From: Vreelandella sedimenti
GTDB taxonomy: Bacteria > Pseudomonadota > Gammaproteobacteria > Pseudomonadales > Halomonadaceae
NCBI RefSeq assembly: GCF_013416325.1
Contig: NZ_JACCGK010000022.1
Span: forward strand, 1-64,000
Direction of reading: 5' to 3'
Length of the DNA stretch: 64,000 bases
The notes under the pieces are model-generated. The model saw only the letters and a list, made by a program, of their open reading frames with translations. It was not told the origin of the DNA and made no database searches. Of this stretch, positions 1-7,598 are shown piece by piece (position 1 is the first letter of the stretch; every line of letters begins with the position of its first letter). The position numbers and the translations under genes are program-made.

Positions 1-2879
1 ACAGCGCCGACGCTGCGCGTGACTACGGCGTGGATGTAGCCCCAGAGGCTGCGGGTGGACAAGTAACAGGTGAGGAAGACACCGCTTTAGTATTGAAATG
101 GAGTGACTTTAATATCACTGACGATTCACCTGCTGCTGAACAGGGAATTGTGATTACTAATTTGCCAGCCTCTGGAACATTGGAGTTCCAAGATGTCAGT
201 GGTCAGTGGCAGAGTGTGGCTGAGGATGCAAGCTTCTCCAGAGCGGAAATAGATGCTGGGCAACTGCGCTTTAAGCCAACCACTAATGAATCAGGCTTCG
301 ACAGCTATGGTGGTGAAGGGGTAGGGAACCAGGAAGCTGACTATGCTCAGTTGCAGTTCCTACCCACTGATGCGCACAACGAAGGAACTGAAGCTACTCT
401 CACCATCGATATCAAGCCTGTTGCCGATGCACCCGCTATCTCAGTGTCGCTGGGTGACACGCTTGAGTCTGTACGTGCCTCAGTCATCACGGTTGAGCAT
501 AACGGCTCTACTATCACTATTGAGGGCTCTGACATCAGTGCTGAAGGAATCACTGGCGAGGTTATCAAACCACCGTTTAGTGATGGCAACCTAAACCCTG
601 GTAGTGACAATAATACTAACGGTGTTGATGTTATTGCGCTCATCGGTGACTTCAATAAGCTGGTGAATGGTAACCAAGCAGTCAACTCGATCAACGGTGA
701 TGACAAAGACTATATCTACTTAAACAAGCCGTTAACGAGCTATGCCGTTAATCTAGGCGAACAGCACCAAAACTCTGGGTATGACGGAACCATCACCGAT
801 TTAGCAACGGGTGTGACCATTAGCGTCAACAACATTCGTGGGATTATATTTGGCGATGGTTCCACTAGGTTGCCCAGTGATGCGACTACCACTATTGCCC
901 AGACAGGCTATGACATTATCGAGGTCGAACTCTCTGCCCTGTTAACTGATACTGATGGCAGTGAGGTACTTTCGGATATTATTTTGACGGACATCCCAGC
1001 TGGAGTTGAACTGACCGGTGAGGGTGTCGTTATGCAGCCGGATGGCAGTTGGCTGGTGGCTAATCCTACTGGGGATAGCATCGATCAGTTGATGTTGACG
1101 ATGAAAGTGCCGGTGAGTGTCGGAGCTTTTGATATCACGGCTACGGTAACTTCCAGCGAGATATACGAAGATGCTACTGGAGACCAGCAAGTCATCGACA
1201 GTGAAACAAGCACTGATACCACCGCAGTAGAGCAATATAATATCGTGGTGGGTTCACCCGGTGGTGATACCATCACGGGTACCAGTGCAAATGACATCAT
1301 TATTGGTGATGTTGCTGGTCTGCAGTTAGTACCAGGTGAAAACTACAATTTGGCGTTCATGGTAGACACATCGGGCAGTATGTCGAATGCCGATATTGCC
1401 AATGCTAAGGCATCGCTAACCAAAGTGTTCAATACTCTTAAAGAGAGTGTAGGCGAGGATAACGCCGGCACAGTAAACATCTTCTTGGTAGAGTTCGATA
1501 CCCAGGCAGGGAGAAATGTCAGTGTTGATCTGTCGGATCCACAAGCGCTGTCGAAACTGCAGACAGTGTTAGATGGATTCCAGCAAGGTGGTGGTACTAA
1601 CTACGAAGATGCATTTAAAACTACTGCCAACTGGTTCGCTACGGATACTGTCCAAGCTAATGCCGGCACTAACCTGACCTACTTTATTACCGATGGTTTG
1701 CCAACATATTATCAGGCTCATGAACAGGAGAGTGTTGTTGTCGCTTCGAGGGGAGACAGCCGCTGGAACTTGAACATCGATGATATTGATTATGTACCTG
1801 GTCAAGCTTATTCGATGAACATTGATGGTGAAGACAGGGAAGTCATCGACGTAAACGGTAATGTATCTAATTGGAATTTTAACTCTGGGATATGGCTACC
1901 CTTCGTAGGTTGGGTTGGTCGTGGTTGGACGAGTGGTGAAGTCATCGGGCAGGTCAATCCAGATGGGGTAGGTGGCTATGAGATTTCTGTACTTGGTGGT
2001 AATGGCAATAGCACCACACATACGGTAGTCCAGAACTCATCGGAAGCGTTTGCGCTGCTAGAGGATATGTCCTCGGTCAATGCAATCGGTTTAGGCAACG
2101 AACTGAATGAAAATAGCCTTCAGTCATATGACTCTGATGGCATAGTTCAGTCGAATATCGATCCGGAGCAACTTGCTGATGCCATACTTGGTGAAAATGT
2201 CCAATTGCCTTCCGGCGATGACACAATTTCCGGAGGTGAGGGAAATGATATCTTGTTTGGAGATCAGGTTACCTTCGCGGGAATAGAAGGTAACGGCTTG
2301 CCGGCTATGAAGGCTTATATTGCAGGCCAACTGGGTATCGCAGATCCTAACCAAGTTTCTGCCGAGCAAATCCATCAGTACATCAGCGAAAATCATGAAG
2401 AGTTTAATAACGCTACAGGGACGGGCGGTAACGATCTTCTGATGGGAGGGGATGGCGATGATATCGTGTTTGGGCAAGGTGGGAATGACACGCTAATTGG
2501 CGGTTCTGGCGATGATATCCTGGTTGGTGGGCTTGGTGCCGATACCTTCAAGTGGGAGTTTGGGGATCAGGGCACCACTGACACGCCGGCTACAGATCAG
2601 GTAATGGACTTCACTCAGGGAGAGTTCGGTAAGGACGACAATGCTGACAGACTCGACCTCTCTGATCTTCTGAAGGGGGAGGATAGTAGCGAGTACATCT
2701 TTGCCGAGGAAGATGGTGCAGGCAATGTCGTCCTTAATATCAGCGCTCAAGGTAGTACGAGCGGTGCTGATCAGCAGATAGCGCTTGAAGGTAAATCTTT
2801 TAGTGACTTTGGGGTCAATAATGGAGAGGATTTGATCGCTAAGCTGATCGCGGATGGTCAACTGAAAATCGACCAATAA
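1..2879 (+). CDS. LapA-type giant RTX adhesin, C-terminal part (5' end outside window)
   Basis: The reading frame is open to the left edge (codons start at base 3), so this is the C-terminal ~959 residues of a longer protein; the GTG at 30 is an internal valine. In order it shows a T1SS-143-like repeat (about 50-430), a region with one RTX-like nonapeptide (1255-1315), a von Willebrand A domain (about 1345-2080, with the MIDAS motif DTSGS near 1366), further calcium-binding RTX repeats (GGEGNDILFGD near 2235; GGDGDD and GGSGDDIL types at 2420-2540) and a C-terminal type I secretion signal region. Such proteins are exported by an ABC-type secretion system and held at the cell surface for attachment and biofilm formation. 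The neighbouring lapD and lapG support a LapA-like role. The N-terminal retention module and LapG cleavage site would lie upstream, outside the window. Confidence 0.88.
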   Translation, partial: SADAARDYGVDVAPEAAGGQVTGEEDTALVLKWSDFNITDDSPAAEQGIVITNLPASGTLEFQDVSGQWQSVAEDASFSRAEIDAGQLRFKPTTNESGFDSYGGEGVGNQEADYAQLQFLPTDAHNEGTEATLTIDIKPVADAPAISVSLGDTLESVRASVITVEHNGSTITIEGSDISAEGITGEVIKPPFSDGNLNPGSDNNTNGVDVIALIGDFNKLVNGNQAVNSINGDDKDYIYLNKPLTSYAVNLGEQHQNSGYDGTITDLATGVTISVNNIRGIIFGDGSTRLPSDATTTIAQTGYDIIEVELSALLTDTDGSEVLSDIILTDIPAGVELTGEGVVMQPDGSWLVANPTGDSIDQLMLTMKVPVSVGAFDITATVTSSEIYEDATGDQQVIDSETSTDTTAVEQYNIVVGSPGGDTITGTSANDIIIGDVAGLQLVPGENYNLAFMVDTSGSMSNADIANAKASLTKVFNTLKESVGEDNAGTVNIFLVEFDTQAGRNVSVDLSDPQALSKLQTVLDGFQQGGGTNYEDAFKTTANWFATDTVQANAGTNLTYFITDGLPTYYQAHEQESVVVASRGDSRWNLNIDDIDYVPGQAYSMNIDGEDREVIDVNGNVSNWNFNSGIWLPFVGWVGRGWTSGEVIGQVNPDGVGGYEISVLGGNGNSTTHTVVQNSSEAFALLEDMSSVNAIGLGNELNENSLQSYDSDGIVQSNIDPEQLADAILGENVQLPSGDDTISGGEGNDILFGDQVTFAGIEGNGLPAMKAYIAGQLGIADPNQVSAEQIHQYISENHEEFNNATGTGGNDLLMGGDGDDIVFGQGGNDTLIGGSGDDILVGGLGADTFKWEFGDQGTTDTPATDQVMDFTQGEFGKDDNADRLDLSDLLKGEDSSEYIFAEEDGAGNVVLNISAQGSTSGADQQIALEGKSFSDFGVNNGEDLIAKLIADGQLKIDQ

Positions 2880-2909
2880 TCTATAATTGTTCTACTGATT
2901 AGCTTGATG

Positions 2910-2935
2910 GCCGCCCTGAAAAGGGCGGCTTTCTT
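2910..2935 (+). terminator. Rho-independent terminator after the adhesin gene
   Basis: A perfect 8-bp GC-rich stem (GCCGCCCT / AGGGCGGC) with a GAAA loop is followed by TTTCTT, about 30 bp after the adhesin stop codon. The small gene at 2967 therefore probably has its own promoter or depends on readthrough. Confidence 0.85.
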
Positions 2936-2966
2936 GATTGCGAACCGTTTCATTTAGGGGGTTATC

Positions 2967-3287
2967 ATGCTCTACACCAAACGCAATACATCCGGCGAGA
3001 TCCTGATGCTCAGCAAAGAGCCAACGTCAGAGTGCAACGAAACGATTGACCCTGATTCACCTGAGGTACTGGCATTCCTTGCTGATCAGCCAGGATCCTC
3101 CGCACACTTTATAGCGTCTGACTTAGCGTTTGTGAGGGTGGTAGAAGATATTCTTGAGGTGTTACTAAACAAGGGAGTCATCACTTTCACTGACCTGCCT
3201 GAAGCTGCACAGGCGAAAGTGATGGAACGTAAGTCTTTGCGGGTTAAAAATGATGTAGGCTTGCTAAGCGACGACGACACTATCTAG
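2967..3287 (+). CDS. Small conserved protein of unknown function next to lap genes
   Basis: 106-residue soluble protein with no signal peptide or membrane segment. A strong ribosome binding site (AGGGGG, 2956-2961) precedes the ATG. The pattern of a short basic N-terminus, a central ASDLAFVRVVEDILEVLL helix, then FTDLPEAAQ and a DDD-rich tail resembles a small family often carried in databases under the misleading name tryptophan synthase beta-like; that is from memory and implies no enzyme activity, since it lacks any PLP fold. It lies between the adhesin and lapD (convergent), so a link with adhesin control is possible but unproven. Confidence 0.7.
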   Translation: MLYTKRNTSGEILMLSKEPTSECNETIDPDSPEVLAFLADQPGSSAHFIASDLAFVRVVEDILEVLLNKGVITFTDLPEAAQAKVMERKSLRVKNDVGLLSDDDTI

Positions 3288-3298
3288 AGTCGTCGTCG
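3269..3298. other. Perfect 10-bp inverted repeat between convergent genes
   Basis: CGACGACGAC (3269-3278) and GTCGTCGTCG (3289-3298) form a perfect stem with a 10-nt loop. It spans the Asp-rich last codons and stop of the small gene and ends 15 bp before the lapD stop. It could act as a bidirectional transcript end, but neither side has a good T-tract. Confidence 0.4.
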
Positions 3299-3312
3299 AT
3301 TGCGGTTATGCG

Positions 3313-5214
3313 TTAAAGACGTACGCCTGGTCCGGTGGCTCCATCGACACCCACACGGAACAGGCAGGCTATTTCCTCATCGTCTGCGACGCCTTCTCCT
3401 ATCACCTGAATGCCCAGTGAATGGCAGAGCGTGGCCATGCCGCGGACGATGGTTTGCTGCTCATTTGAAGCATGCAGTTGGTGAATTAGACTGCTATCCA
3501 TTTTTAAGTAAGCAAGTCCCACATCGTGTAAGTCTGCAAGTTTGGTGAATTCTGCCCCTACATGCTCTATACCAAACGTACAACCAAGGGGACGTAAGGC
3601 GGTACAAAGACCCCGTAAGCTGCCAATCGCGTGCGTGCTAAGCGTGGCGGGCACTTCAAAGCAGAGCTGCTTTGCCAATAGTGGGTGTGCTGCCAACAGA
3701 GTCCGTAGCTCGTTAACAAACTGTGTATTAGTGATCGATGCCGCAGAGAGGTTAATGCCTACCGGTTTTAGATCATCTTCTAGATTAGCAAGCGCTTTTT
3801 TGACTACGGCTAAATCAAGCGCTGGCTCCATCTCAAAACGAGTTATCCAGGGAATAAAGACACCGGCGGTTTGCCACTCCCCACCTAGCAGTAAGCGAGC
3901 CGGGCATTCGTAATGGATGATGTCTCCGTGAGCGTCTACTACCGGGAAGTATGCTAACTCAGGGCCAACCAGGATTGCTGCTTCCAGTGCATTTCGCCAT
4001 TCGGCATGGCTGCTGTAGAGTGAAATACGCTTGCGCTGACGCACGACTACCTGTTCAAAGGACGTTAGGCTTTCGGCTTGTGCCAAAGCGTCATCCAGAG
4101 TGGCTAACAGTGTGCCGCGATCATCATGTGGAGCATAAGGTACAATCGCCGTTGGTAGATAAACCTCCACGTCGGGCTGCGTGGCGGCTACCTCGGCTAA
4201 AGCTGCCATCACCTGAATTCGAAGTTCCTCAACATCATCCATAAGCGGCAGCATAAAGATAAAATCACTGCCGTTAAGGCGGCCTACCATTGGTTCTGCC
4301 GACGCACTATCCAATTGCCCCAACTGGGTAACTAGCGTATTTAATAGTTGGTCGGTGGCAGCGTAGCCGAGCTGCTCGTTGAGTGACTCTAATGCCTGGA
4401 CGCGAACCATGATCAACATGCCTGTTGCGCGGGCATCTTCACTGCCCAATTGAGACGAAAGCTTACCCATAAACACATCGCGATTCAGCGCACCGGTGAC
4501 TCGGTCATGCTGCAAATGGCGGCGTAACTCGTCCAACTTATGGCTTTCATGACTGAGCATCTGATGGACATTGGCAGACAGCACGTTCATTGCTTGAGTG
4601 ACTTGGCGTAACTCCAGCGTGCGTGGCTCTTTAATAGTGGTAAACCGCCGCGCACTGATATCCTGAGCTTGAGTGACGACGCGGGAAAGGGGGTGCTTAA
4701 TACCACGAACGATCACGGTAGCAATTGCTAAACTAATCACTCCGGCAAGTAAAAACCAGGCAGCGAGTTCCAGCATGCTGCGCCATAAAGAGGCGTAGGC
4801 AAAACTGTGTTGGCTCTCAAGCTCCAACGTACCGTACTGTCGCCAGCCATCTTGAATCGTCGCGGTGCCGTTGGGCACATCAAACTCAATAAGCTGACGA
4901 AACCAGGCGGGCACATCGCCACTGTACTCTTCGGCTGAGCGCTCAATAAGCACGCTATCGTCCGTATTGCGCAGGGTGATTCGGCGGTAGTAGCCGGTGT
5001 CAAATTGAGCTGCGATTAACAGTTCGAGGGTGACAAGGTCTTTATCGAGCTGGCTCATTGAAAGCGCCAGAGCGGTAGCATTGTCTGCGTTCTTAATGCG
5101 CACTTCCTGTTCGATATAATCGCGGCTAGTGGTAATACTAATGGCGAGACTACCAATGAACGACAGCAGCAGCAGGGCGATAATGGCAATCCAAAGTTGT
5201 TTGATAAGTGACAT
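3313..5214 (-). CDS. lapD: LapD-like c-di-GMP receptor, inner membrane
   Basis: 633 residues: TM1 (about 7-28), a periplasmic LapD/MoxY-type domain (about 29-148), TM2 (about 149-171), HAMP, then degenerate GGDEF and EAL domains. The GGDEF site reads NGSDF (314-318) and the EAL position reads YECPARLL (435-442), so neither cyclase nor phosphodiesterase activity is expected. This matches LapD, which binds c-di-GMP through its dead EAL domain and then sequesters the protease LapG in the periplasm, keeping the adhesin on the surface. The gene follows lapG by 14 bp on the same strand, so the two form an operon. The start has no strong ribosome site but gives a complete N-terminal anchor. Confidence 0.92.
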   Translation of the reverse strand: MSLIKQLWIAIIALLLLSFIGSLAISITTSRDYIEQEVRIKNADNATALALSMSQLDKDLVTLELLIAAQFDTGYYRRITLRNTDDSVLIERSAEEYSGDVPAWFRQLIEFDVPNGTATIQDGWRQYGTLELESQHSFAYASLWRSMLELAAWFLLAGVISLAIATVIVRGIKHPLSRVVTQAQDISARRFTTIKEPRTLELRQVTQAMNVLSANVHQMLSHESHKLDELRRHLQHDRVTGALNRDVFMGKLSSQLGSEDARATGMLIMVRVQALESLNEQLGYAATDQLLNTLVTQLGQLDSASAEPMVGRLNGSDFIFMLPLMDDVEELRIQVMAALAEVAATQPDVEVYLPTAIVPYAPHDDRGTLLATLDDALAQAESLTSFEQVVVRQRKRISLYSSHAEWRNALEAAILVGPELAYFPVVDAHGDIIHYECPARLLLGGEWQTAGVFIPWITRFEMEPALDLAVVKKALANLEDDLKPVGINLSAASITNTQFVNELRTLLAAHPLLAKQLCFEVPATLSTHAIGSLRGLCTALRPLGCTFGIEHVGAEFTKLADLHDVGLAYLKMDSSLIHQLHASNEQQTIVRGMATLCHSLGIQVIGEGVADDEEIACLFRVGVDGATGPGVRL

Positions 5215-5228
5215 CGTGCCAATTCCTC

Positions 5229-5930
5229 TTAAATGAAACCCTGGGTTTGCATACGTTCGATGACGCTGCGCCAGCGTGATAGCCGAGCCAATGGGTCAGC
5301 GCGTGATTCAGAAGAACCACCTGCCCAAAGTCCATCGCTATTAAAACTAAACAGTGGGTCGAGATCCGTACGCTGAGAGGCAGGGGTGATAGACGGTACA
5401 ATATTGTCTAGCACCAACGGTTCTGCATCTGGGGACGAGTAGTAGCCTAGCACCATGTGGGCTTGGGTAATTTGACTACGCCCAATGCGCGCACGGACAT
5501 AAATCATGCGTAGGTACTGGCTAGTAACGCCTAATTGTTTAAGGGTAATGTACTTGGCAATGGAGTAATCCTCGCAATCTCCCTGGCCTTTACCCATTGC
5601 TTCCAAAGGCGTAGCCCAATAATCCTCTTGCCCCCACACCTGGATATCGTCAATCCACCGGATGCGGCGATTAAAGAAGTCATTAACCCCACGCAGCTTG
5701 GCTTGAACGTCTTGGTTTTGTAGCTGTTGAAGCAGGTTAAACCACTCCTCTAATACGGACAAACCAGCCTGCCCATACTGTTGCTGCATGCTTTGGCGTA
5801 GGCGTTGCGGATCAAACGCTGCGGCAGGCGTTGGATGAATGCCAAGACCTGCGCCTAACCAAAGCGCGCCGACTGTTGCTAAGAACTGTCGACGCGAGAA
5901 TGTAGGAGTGTGATGCGAGGATGCAGGCAT
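5229..5930 (-). CDS. lapG: LapG-like periplasmic cysteine protease
   Basis: 233-residue bacterial transglutaminase-like cysteine proteinase (BTLCP family). The Cys-His-Asp triad is visible: C119 in GQGDCEDYS, H158 in TQAHMVLGYY, D175 in LVLDN. In Pseudomonas, LapG cuts the N-terminal retention module of LapA and frees the adhesin when c-di-GMP falls. The N-terminus carries SRRQFLATVG followed by a hydrophobic stretch and a likely signal cleavage after PAAA (about residue 38), a twin-arginine-like signal. First gene of the lapG-lapD pair. The likely substrate is the adhesin at 1-2879, though its cleavage site is outside the window. Confidence 0.93.
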   Translation of the reverse strand: MPASSHHTPTFSRRQFLATVGALWLGAGLGIHPTPAAAFDPQRLRQSMQQQYGQAGLSVLEEWFNLLQQLQNQDVQAKLRGVNDFFNRRIRWIDDIQVWGQEDYWATPLEAMGKGQGDCEDYSIAKYITLKQLGVTSQYLRMIYVRARIGRSQITQAHMVLGYYSSPDAEPLVLDNIVPSITPASQRTDLDPLFSFNSDGLWAGGSSESRADPLARLSRWRSVIERMQTQGFI

Positions 5931-6016
5931 GAGTCGCCGTTAGTAACCGCCAAATAGGGCTTAAGATTACAAGCTGACGGGTGGAAGTGCTACACCTCTC
6001 AGTCAAAAGGCTGGGG

Positions 6017-6721
6017 TTATTGAATCGTTGCCTGATGCGTTGTTTCTAATAGGGAATCAAGTAGCGGCTCAAGTTCGGGCCATACATTGTCGAGGATAAT
6101 CGGCTGAGCATCGGCGGTAGGGTGAATGCCATCGCTCTGCATTAACGCCTCGTTCAGGGCGATATCTTCCAATAAAAAAGGCACTAGGGAAACGTCATAC
6201 TCTTCCGCCAGCGAGTGGAAAACCCCGGTGAAGGCGTCTCGGTATGCTTGGCCATAGTTAGGCGGGATATCGATCCCCAGCAGCAGCACCTGAGCACCAG
6301 CGTCTTGACTCTGCTCAATCATACTGGCTAGGTTTGCCTGCATTTGATTGGGTGATAAGCCGCGTAGACCATCGTTGCCGCCCAGCTCAATGAGAACAAT
6401 ATCCGGCTCCCGCTGTCCGAGAAGGTCAGTGAACCTTTGTAATCCTCCGGACGTCGTTTCACCACTAATGCTGGCGTTAATGACTTGGGCATCACCTGCC
6501 AAGCGTTCTTCCAGTAGGCTCACCCAGCCCTCATCACGCTCTATGCCGTAAGCGGCGCTTAAGCTATCACCCATCACAAGCAGAGTGGGGCCTGGGTTTA
6601 TGTCTGCGTTGACAGGCTCTGCGTTGATAGACGATGAGGCAAAGGTGACTATCAGCAGCACTAGCCATCCGGTTACCATGCGGTTCAGTCCATGCCATGC
6701 CATAGGGATGCCACGCTTCAT
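6017..6721 (-). CDS. tesA: Arylesterase / acyl-CoA thioesterase I (TesA), SGNH hydrolase
   Basis: 234 residues with a signal peptide (hydrophobic core about 18-32) and the four SGNH blocks: GDSLSAAYG with nucleophile S53, the block II glycine near G92, GGND with N116, and DGIH with D197/H200. Proteins of this type hydrolyse esters, acyl-CoAs and lysophospholipids in the periplasm. The ATG at 6719-6721 is preceded by GAGGA at good spacing. Its start codon overlaps that of the divergent ABC ATPase gene (bases CATG). The tesA / ABC ATPase / permease arrangement also occurs in E. coli (tesA-ybbA-ybbP) and pseudomonads, supporting a shared envelope-lipid role. Confidence 0.93.
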   Translation of the reverse strand: MKRGIPMAWHGLNRMVTGWLVLLIVTFASSSINAEPVNADINPGPTLLVMGDSLSAAYGIERDEGWVSLLEERLAGDAQVINASISGETTSGGLQRFTDLLGQREPDIVLIELGGNDGLRGLSPNQMQANLASMIEQSQDAGAQVLLLGIDIPPNYGQAYRDAFTGVFHSLAEEYDVSLVPFLLEDIALNEALMQSDGIHPTADAQPIILDNVWPELEPLLDSLLETTHQATIQ

Positions 6722-7598
6722 GTCTTATTCCTCAAGTTCAAGCTCTTCAAGTTCAAGTTCCTCAGATAAAGCTGCCAATGCTGCTACGGATATATCCATG
6801 TCGAGCGAGGCATCCCAAGGTGAGCGCCAAGCTACTACCGACAATCAAGCGGTAGCCGATGTTCCCCGCGGCGCTGTTAGGCAAGCCGTGCTGCACGCTG
6901 ACAAACTTTCTAAAAAAGTCACCAGCGGTGAACGCTCGCTCACCATCTTACACGACCTGTCGCTGAGCGTAGCGGCGGGAGAGAGTGTAGCGATTCTGGG
7001 TAAGAGCGGTGCGGGTAAATCAACGCTTTTGGGGCTATTAGCGGGTCTTGATACGCCGAGCGACGGTGAGCTAACGCTGTTTGGGCACGCATTAAGCCGT
7101 TTGGATGAAGATGGTCGAGCAGCGCTGCGTGCCGGACGAGTAGGCTTTGTATTCCAGAACTTTCAATTGTTGCCCACTTTGAGCGCGCTTGAAAACGTCA
7201 TGTTGCCCCTTGAATTATCGCCCCGCGCCGGGGAAACGCAAACCGCTGCTCAGTGGTTGGAGCGTGTTGGGCTTGGTGAGCGAGTGAATCACTTACCCAA
7301 ACAGCTTTCTGGTGGCGAGCAGCAGCGCGTTGCCGTGGCTCGTGCTTTCGTGACCGACCCCGAGCTGGTATTTGCTGATGAACCCACCGGCAATCTGGAT
7401 CCGGATACCGGTGCGCAAGTCATTGATCTGCTCTTCCAGCTCAACCGTGAGGCGGGCACTACGCTTATACTGGTTACTCACGACCACGCCTTGGCGCGGC
7501 GCTGTGATCGCTGCTTGCGACTAGATCATGGCAAGTTAGAAGCCGTACTTGAAAACATCGTGCCAACTGCCGCTTCGATTGATGAGGGCGCGCAATGA
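6720..7598 (+). CDS. ybbA: ABC transporter ATPase (YbbA/LolD-like)
   Basis: 292 residues if started at ATG 6720; AGGGA at 6704-6708 is a fair ribosome site. Walker A GKSGAGKST (residues 94-102), Q-loop VFQNFQLLPT, signature LSGGEQQRVAVARA, Walker B ELVFADEPTGNLD and the H-loop in LVTHDHALARR are all present, so it should be active. The first ~14 residues are almost all serine, encoded by a TCAAGT-like simple sequence; an alternative start at 6798 would remove that tract. It overlaps the permease gene by 4 bp (ATGA) and probably forms a two-gene transporter with it. The substrate is unknown; LolCDE/MacB-type relatives move lipids, lipoproteins or envelope peptides. Confidence 0.9.
   Translation: MSYSSSSSSSSSSSSDKAANAATDISMSSEASQGERQATTDNQAVADVPRGAVRQAVLHADKLSKKVTSGERSLTILHDLSLSVAAGESVAILGKSGAGKSTLLGLLAGLDTPSDGELTLFGHALSRLDEDGRAALRAGRVGFVFQNFQLLPTLSALENVMLPLELSPRAGETQTAAQWLERVGLGERVNHLPKQLSGGEQQRVAVARAFVTDPELVFADEPTGNLDPDTGAQVIDLLFQLNREAGTTLILVTHDHALARRCDRCLRLDHGKLEAVLENIVPTAASIDEGAQ

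Noticed and set aside
30..32. GTG as the start of the adhesin gene
   Set aside because: The frame is open to the left edge and the preceding codons continue a plausible repeat, so the gene starts outside the window.
5812..6006. Short minus-strand frame between lapG and tesA as a gene
   Set aside because: Mostly overlaps lapG in another frame, Ser/Arg-rich composition and no ribosome site.
6585..6719. N-terminal extension of the ABC ATPase back to 6585
   Set aside because: It would overlap tesA by over 130 bp and adds non-conserved sequence; starts at 6720 or 6798 fit better.
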